Below, piece after piece: positions 60,126 through 64,000 of a stretch of 64,000 bases of DNA. The DNA lies in NCBI RefSeq assembly GCF_027922425.1, contig NZ_BSFQ01000005.1:248001-312000 (forward strand), given 5' to 3'. A program made the translations under genes and the position numbers. The notes under the pieces are model-generated. The model saw only the letters and a program-made list of their open reading frames with translations, did no database searches and was not told the origin of the DNA. The DNA is from Pseudonocardia halophobica. GTDB taxonomy: Bacteria; Actinomycetota; Actinomycetes; Mycobacteriales; Pseudonocardiaceae. Each line of letters opens with the position of its first letter. The first letter of the stretch is position 1.

Positions 60126-61253
60126 GTGGCCCGCACGCTCCTCGTCACGAACGACTTCCCGCCCCGGCGGGGTGGCATCCAGAACTACCTGCGGGCCCTC
60201 GCCGACCGGCTGCCGCCCGGGGAGCTGGCCGTCTACGCCCCGGCGTGGGAGGGCGCGGCCGAGTTCGACGCCGGCCTCGGCTACCCCGTCCACCGGCACC
60301 CGACGTCGTTGATGCTGCCGGTGCGCGACGTCGCCCGGCGGGCGGCCGGGTACGTCCGCGAGCACGGCGCCACCACCGTCTGGTTCGGCGCGGCGGCACC
60401 GTTGGCGCTGCTGGGGCCGGGGCTGCGCCGGACCGCGGGCGTCGAGCGGGTCGTGGCCAGCACGCACGGGCACGAGGTGGGCTGGTCGATGCTGCCCGGC
60501 GCCCGGCGGGCCCTGCGCCGCATCGGCGACGACGCCGACGTCGTCACCGTCGTGTCGCGCTACACGCGCGGGCGGTTCGCGTCGGCCTTCGGGCCGCGGG
60601 CGGCGCTCGAACACCTGCCGCCGGCCGTCGACACCGAGGTCTTCCGGCCGGACCCGGCCGCCCGGGACGCGCTGCGGGCGCGGTACGGGGTGGGGGAGGC
60701 CCCGGTCGTGACGTGCCTGTCCCGGCTGGTGGCGCGCAAGGGACAGGATGCGCTGATCGAGGCCCTGGCCCCGCTGCGAGAACGGGTCCCGGGCACCCGG
60801 CTGCTGATCGTCGGCGACGGGCCGGACCGTGACCGGCTGCCCCGGCTCGCGCAACGGCACGGGGTGAGCGCGCACGTGGTGTTCACCGGGCCGGTGCCCG
60901 CCGACGAGCTCGCCGCGCACCAGGCGGTGGGCGACGCGTTCGCGCTGCCCTGCCGGACGCGCGGCGGCGGGCTCGACGTCGAGGGCCTCGGCATCGTGCT
61001 GCTCGAGGCCTCGGCGTGCGGGGTGCCGGTCGTGGCGGGGGACAGCGGCGGAGCGCCGGAGACGGTGCGCGAGGGCGAGACGGGGCACGTCGTCGACGGC
61101 CGCGACCGCGACGCCCTGGTCGACGCCCTCGCCGACCTGCTCGCCGATCCCGATCGCGCGCGGAAGATGGGCGCCGCCGGCCGGGCCTGGATGCAGGAGG
61201 AGTGGACCCTCCCCACCCAGGTCGCCCGGCTGCGGGCCTTCCTCGCCGGGTAG
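60126..61253 (+). CDS. pimB: GT4 mannosyltransferase, PimB'-like (Rv2188c type)
   Basis: The 375-residue protein has GT4 features: VTNDFPPRRGGIQNYL (about 7-22), THGHEVGW, VVSRYTRGRF, LSRLVARKGQDALIEAL (about 195), LLIVGDGPDRDRL and the donor-site EGLGIVLLEASACGVPVV (about 289). In actinobacteria PimB' transfers a second mannose to phosphatidylinositol mannoside. It converges with fadD15 with a 5-bp gap. Confidence 0.9.
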   Translation: MARTLLVTNDFPPRRGGIQNYLRALADRLPPGELAVYAPAWEGAAEFDAGLGYPVHRHPTSLMLPVRDVARRAAGYVREHGATTVWFGAAAPLALLGPGLRRTAGVERVVASTHGHEVGWSMLPGARRALRRIGDDADVVTVVSRYTRGRFASAFGPRAALEHLPPAVDTEVFRPDPAARDALRARYGVGEAPVVTCLSRLVARKGQDALIEALAPLRERVPGTRLLIVGDGPDRDRLPRLAQRHGVSAHVVFTGPVPADELAAHQAVGDAFALPCRTRGGGLDVEGLGIVLLEASACGVPVVAGDSGGAPETVREGETGHVVDGRDRDALVDALADLLADPDRARKMGAAGRAWMQEEWTLPTQVARLRAFLAG

Positions 61254-61258
61254 ACCCC

Positions 61259-63070
61259 TTACGCCGGCTGCGGGGTCTCGGCGGGCGCGTAGATCGCGGC
61301 GATCTCGGCGGCGTACTGCTGCGCCACGACCGCTCGCTTCACCTTCAGCGTGGGCGTGAGCTCCCCGCCCGCCTCGGTGAAGTCGACGGGCAGGATGCGG
61401 AACTTGCGGATCCGCTCGGCCCGCGACACCGCCTGGTTGGCCTCCTCGACCGCGGCGGCGATCTCCCCGCGCAGCTCCGGGTCGTCGACCAGGTCGGCGG
61501 CCGAGGCCGGGTCGCCCGTGGCGGCCTTGCCGTGACGCTCGCGCCAGCCGGGCAGGGCCTCCGGGTCGATGGTGACCAGCGCACCGATGAAGGGCTTGCC
61601 GTCGCCGACGACCATGCACTGCCCGACGAGCGGGTGCGCCCGCAGCCGGTCCTCCAGCACCGCGGGGGCGACGTTCTTGCCGCCCGCGGTCACCAGGATC
61701 TCCTTCTTGCGGCCGGTGATGGTGAGGTAGCCGGCGTCGTCGAGCTCGCCGATGTCGCCGCTGTGGAACCAGCCGCCCTCGAGCGCCTCGGCGGTGGCCT
61801 TCTCGTTCTGCCAGTACCCGCGGAACACGATGTCGCCGCGGAGCAGGATCTCGCCGTCGTCGGCGATCCGGACGCCGTGGCCGGGCACCGGCCGGCCGAC
61901 CGTGCCGACCCGCTGCGCCGACAGCGCGTTGACGGTGATGCCGGCGCTGGTCTCGGTGAGGCCGTAGCCCTCGAGGATCGGCAGCCCGATGCCGCGGAAG
62001 AAGTGCCCGAGGCGCTCGCCGAGCGGGGCGCTGCCGGACACCGCGGCAACGACGCGGCCGCCGGTCGCGGCGCGCAGCCTGCCGTAGACGAGCTTGTCGA
62101 ACACGGCGTGCTTCACCTTGAGCCCGAGGCCGGGGCCGCCGGTGTCCTGCGCCTGCGACCAGGCGATCGCGGTGTCCGCGGCGGCGTCGAAGATCCGGCC
62201 CTTGCCCTCGTCGTGCGCCTTCTGCCGGGCGCCGTTGTAGACCTTCTCGAACACGCGCGGGACGGCGAGCAGGAAGGTCGGGCGGAAGGTCTGCAGGTCC
62301 GGCAGCAGGTTCTTGGTGTCCGGGGTGTGCCCGATGACGGTGCGCGAGGCGATGGCGCCGCACTGGATGACCTTGCCGAAGACGTGCGCCAGCGGCAGGA
62401 ACAGCAGCACCGAGCCGGTGTCGGTGAGCAGCTCGGAGAGCACCGCCCGGGTCGACGCGATCTCGGTGAGCAGGTTGCGGTGGGTCAGCTCGCAGCCCTT
62501 GGGGCGGCCCGTGGTGCCCGACGTGTAGATCAGCGTGGCCAGGTCGTCCGCCTTCACGGCCCGGCGGCGTTCGTGGACCTGCTCGTCGGCGAGGTCCTTG
62601 CCCGCGGCGACGAGCTCGTCGACCGCGCCGGACGCGATCTCCTTGACGAACTTCAGCGTGACGCCGGCCCCGGCGACCAGCGCCGCGTGGTCGGCCGTCT
62701 CGACGACGATGCCGACCGCGCCGGAGTCGGAGAGGATCCACTCGATCTGCGAGGCCGAGGACGTCTCGTAGATCGGCACGGTGACCCCGCCGACGGCGAG
62801 GATCGCGAAGTCGACCAGCGTCCACTCGTAGCGGGTGCGGGACAGCAGCGCGACGCGGTCGCCCGGCCCGACGCCGGAGGCGATCAGCCCCCGCGCGACC
62901 GCGGTGACCTGCGCGGCGAACTCGGCGGCGGAGACGTCCCGCCAGCCGCCGGCCTGCTGGACGCGCAGCAGCGTGGTCCGCGGGACCTCGGCCTCGTTCG
63001 CGTAGACGGCGTCGAGGAGGTTCTCCTCCGGACCGACCGTGACGGTCGCCGGGACGCTGTACTCACGCAC
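61259..63070 (-). CDS. fadD15: Long-chain acyl-CoA synthetase, FadD15-like
   Basis: The 603-residue enzyme has the AMP-binding P-loop TLIYTSGTTGRPKGCELTHRN (split; about 180-200), LPLAHVFGKV, EGYGLTETSAGI (about 365) and HSGDIGELDDAGYLTITGRKKE plus AGGKNVAP (about 440-470). It activates fatty acids to acyl-CoA. GTG start after CAGGAGGTCAGG. Conserved neighbour of pimB. Confidence 0.93.
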   Translation of the reverse strand: MREYSVPATVTVGPEENLLDAVYANEAEVPRTTLLRVQQAGGWRDVSAAEFAAQVTAVARGLIASGVGPGDRVALLSRTRYEWTLVDFAILAVGGVTVPIYETSSASQIEWILSDSGAVGIVVETADHAALVAGAGVTLKFVKEIASGAVDELVAAGKDLADEQVHERRRAVKADDLATLIYTSGTTGRPKGCELTHRNLLTEIASTRAVLSELLTDTGSVLLFLPLAHVFGKVIQCGAIASRTVIGHTPDTKNLLPDLQTFRPTFLLAVPRVFEKVYNGARQKAHDEGKGRIFDAAADTAIAWSQAQDTGGPGLGLKVKHAVFDKLVYGRLRAATGGRVVAAVSGSAPLGERLGHFFRGIGLPILEGYGLTETSAGITVNALSAQRVGTVGRPVPGHGVRIADDGEILLRGDIVFRGYWQNEKATAEALEGGWFHSGDIGELDDAGYLTITGRKKEILVTAGGKNVAPAVLEDRLRAHPLVGQCMVVGDGKPFIGALVTIDPEALPGWRERHGKAATGDPASAADLVDDPELRGEIAAAVEEANQAVSRAERIRKFRILPVDFTEAGGELTPTLKVKRAVVAQQYAAEIAAIYAPAETPQPA

Positions 63071-63272
63071 GATCCTGACCTCCTGGCCGGCGTTGGCAGG
63101 TTACTCGTGAGGAAAGATAGCGCGTCGCCGCGCGGATCGGCAGGGCACCGGGTGTCCGGCTTGTCCGGTTCGCCCCGCCGGGCCCGCGCGGCCCCCGGTC
63201 CGGCCCGTCCGGGCCCCCGTCGCAGGTCCCGCAGGTCGGGGCGGGAGGATCGGGCCCGCGAGGAGGTGGCCG

Positions 63273-63686
63273 GTGCCCAGTGTGGACGTGGTGGACGAGA
63301 CATTCCTGGCCGTACCCCCTGCGCGCGTCGCGGCCGAGTTCGCCGACCCGGGGGCCTGGCCGGCGCTCTGGCCGGACCTGCGGCTGGAGGTGCTCGCCGA
63401 CCGCGGCGTCGAGGGCGTGCGCTGGACCGTGGGCGGCGCGCTGACCGGGAGCATGGAGGTGTGGCTGGAGGCCGTGCTCGACGGCACCGTCGTCCACTAC
63501 TTCCTGCGCGCCGACCCCACGGGCCCGGACGGCCTGCCGGCGCGGTGGCCGCGCCGCCGTGCCACCGCCGAGACCCAGCGCCGGCAGCGCGCCGCCAAGC
63601 GGATCGCGTTCGCGCTCAAGGCGCGGCTGGAGGCGGGCCGGGCGCCGGGCGAGCCCCCGCCGACGGACCTGACGCGCCGGGCCTGA
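63273..63686 (+). CDS. SRPBCC (START-like) family protein
   Basis: The 137-residue protein has SVDVVDETFLAVPPARVAAEFADPGAWPALWPDL (first part), GVRWTVGGALTGSMEVWLE and VVHYFLRAD, the pattern of polyketide cyclase/dehydrase-like SRPBCC proteins (Rv2185c neighbours in mycobacteria). A basic tail (RRRATAETQRRQRAAKRI) follows. GTG after GAGGAGG. Ligand unknown. Confidence 0.8.
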   Translation: MPSVDVVDETFLAVPPARVAAEFADPGAWPALWPDLRLEVLADRGVEGVRWTVGGALTGSMEVWLEAVLDGTVVHYFLRADPTGPDGLPARWPRRRATAETQRRQRAAKRIAFALKARLEAGRAPGEPPPTDLTRRA

Positions 63687-63724
63687 CGCGCCGGGCCTGA
63701 CGCGCCCGGCCTGACGCGCCCGGC
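63669..63724. repeat. 14-bp tandem repeat, four copies, spanning the SRPBCC stop codon
   Basis: CTGACGCGCCGGGC twice, then CTGACGCGCCCGGC twice. The gene's stop is inside copy 2, so the C-terminus is prone to slippage changes. Confidence 0.85.
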
Positions 63725-63789
63725 CGACGCGCCGGCGCCCCCGACGCGCCGGGCCGGGCGGAACGGCCCTCACGTAGCGTCTGCAGATC

Positions 63790-64000
63790 ATGCGGGTGCA
63801 TGTGGTCTCCGACGTGCACGGCAACGTCGAGGCCCTGGCCAGGGCGGCCGACGGCGCCGACGCGGTGTTCGTGCTCGGCGACCTGATCGACTTCGTGGAC
63901 TACCGGAACCCCGAGGGCGGCATCCTGGGCCGCGTCCTGGGCCCCGAGGTGAGCCGCCGGTTCGGCGAGGTGCGCCGGTCGGGCGGCCCCGGCGACCTGC
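63790..64000 (+). CDS. Metallophosphoesterase, N-terminal fragment
   Basis: The gene runs off the window; 70 residues are visible: MRVHVVSDVHGN (metal site D-x-H), ADAVFVLGDLIDFVDYR (GD motif). Calcineurin-like phosphoesterase; substrate unknown. A TAGCGT element lies 9 nt before the ATG. Confidence 0.88.
   Translation, partial: MRVHVVSDVHGNVEALARAADGADAVFVLGDLIDFVDYRNPEGGILGRVLGPEVSRRFGEVRRSGGPGDL

Noticed and set aside
1..64000. CRISPR arrays, tRNA or rRNA genes, insertion sequences, prophage
   Set aside because: No spaced identical repeats of CRISPR type, no tRNA-like cloverleaf or rRNA sequence, and no transposase or integrase motif were recognised on either strand.

Overview
The window comes from a very GC-rich actinomycete, most likely Pseudonocardiaceae (Pseudonocardia or a close relative). 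Reasons: strongly G/C-biased third codon positions, frequent GTG starts, many starts lying 6-7 nt after a TANNNT element (leaderless transcripts), an actinobacterial qcrCAB/ctaE respiratory block, and a gene order at 46-63 kb that resembles the Mycobacterium tuberculosis Rv2185c-Rv2196 neighbourhood. All assignments were made by reading the sequence; no database search was run.

Region 1 (about 0.5-28 kb) is a DevR/DosR-like dormancy island. It holds a natural fusion of a SEDS (FtsW/RodA) polymerase with a class B penicillin-binding protein, an MreB-like ATPase, five two-domain universal stress proteins, two CBS-pair proteins, DUF1876, DUF1918 and Rv1733c-like proteins, an Acg-type nitroreductase and a shortened paralogue, STAS, GAF-ANTAR and small zinc-ribbon proteins, two GAF-GAF-histidine kinases of the DevS type, and a DevR-type response regulator. 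The regulator is interrupted by a +1 frameshift in a G4 run. A 14-bp near-palindrome (GGGNCCTTCGGNCCC-like; best copies GGGACCTTGGTCCC and GGGCCGAAGGTCCC) recurs upstream of these transcription units and resembles the mycobacterial DosR box. An MHS-family transporter with a GAF/PucR regulator sits inside the island. The right edge has an ECF sigma/membrane-protein pair and about 1.4 kb of decayed, gene-poor DNA with an orphan box.

Region 2 (28-46 kb) is general and catabolic. It contains a CGNR regulator coupled to an amino-acid permease, an Asp-nucleophile alpha/beta hydrolase, a DGPF protein with an ECF42 sigma factor, a GntR regulator divergent from lutABC (lactate oxidation) with a large palindrome between them, 3-oxoacid CoA-transferase (scoAB/pcaIJ type) with two PcaR-like boxes, a HAD phosphatase, pcaB-pcaR, a luciferase-like monooxygenase, an AlkZ-like winged-helix protein, a GlxA-type AraC regulator and an FprA-type ferredoxin reductase.

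Region 3 (46-64 kb) is the conserved actinobacterial core: qcrB-qcrA-qcrC and ctaE (cytochrome bcc-aa3 branch), a pseudo-receiver protein overlapping trpD, a secreted GH16 glycosidase with a PPATV-repeat linker, a stand-alone RAM domain protein, a DEDDh exonuclease/UvrC-like fusion, an NYN-domain protein, a Cys-rich small protein, an NlpC/P60 cell-wall hydrolase, a PimB'-like glycosyltransferase, a FadD15-like acyl-CoA ligase, a SRPBCC protein and the start of a metallophosphoesterase. The window begins inside a CaiB/BaiF CoA-transferase gene.
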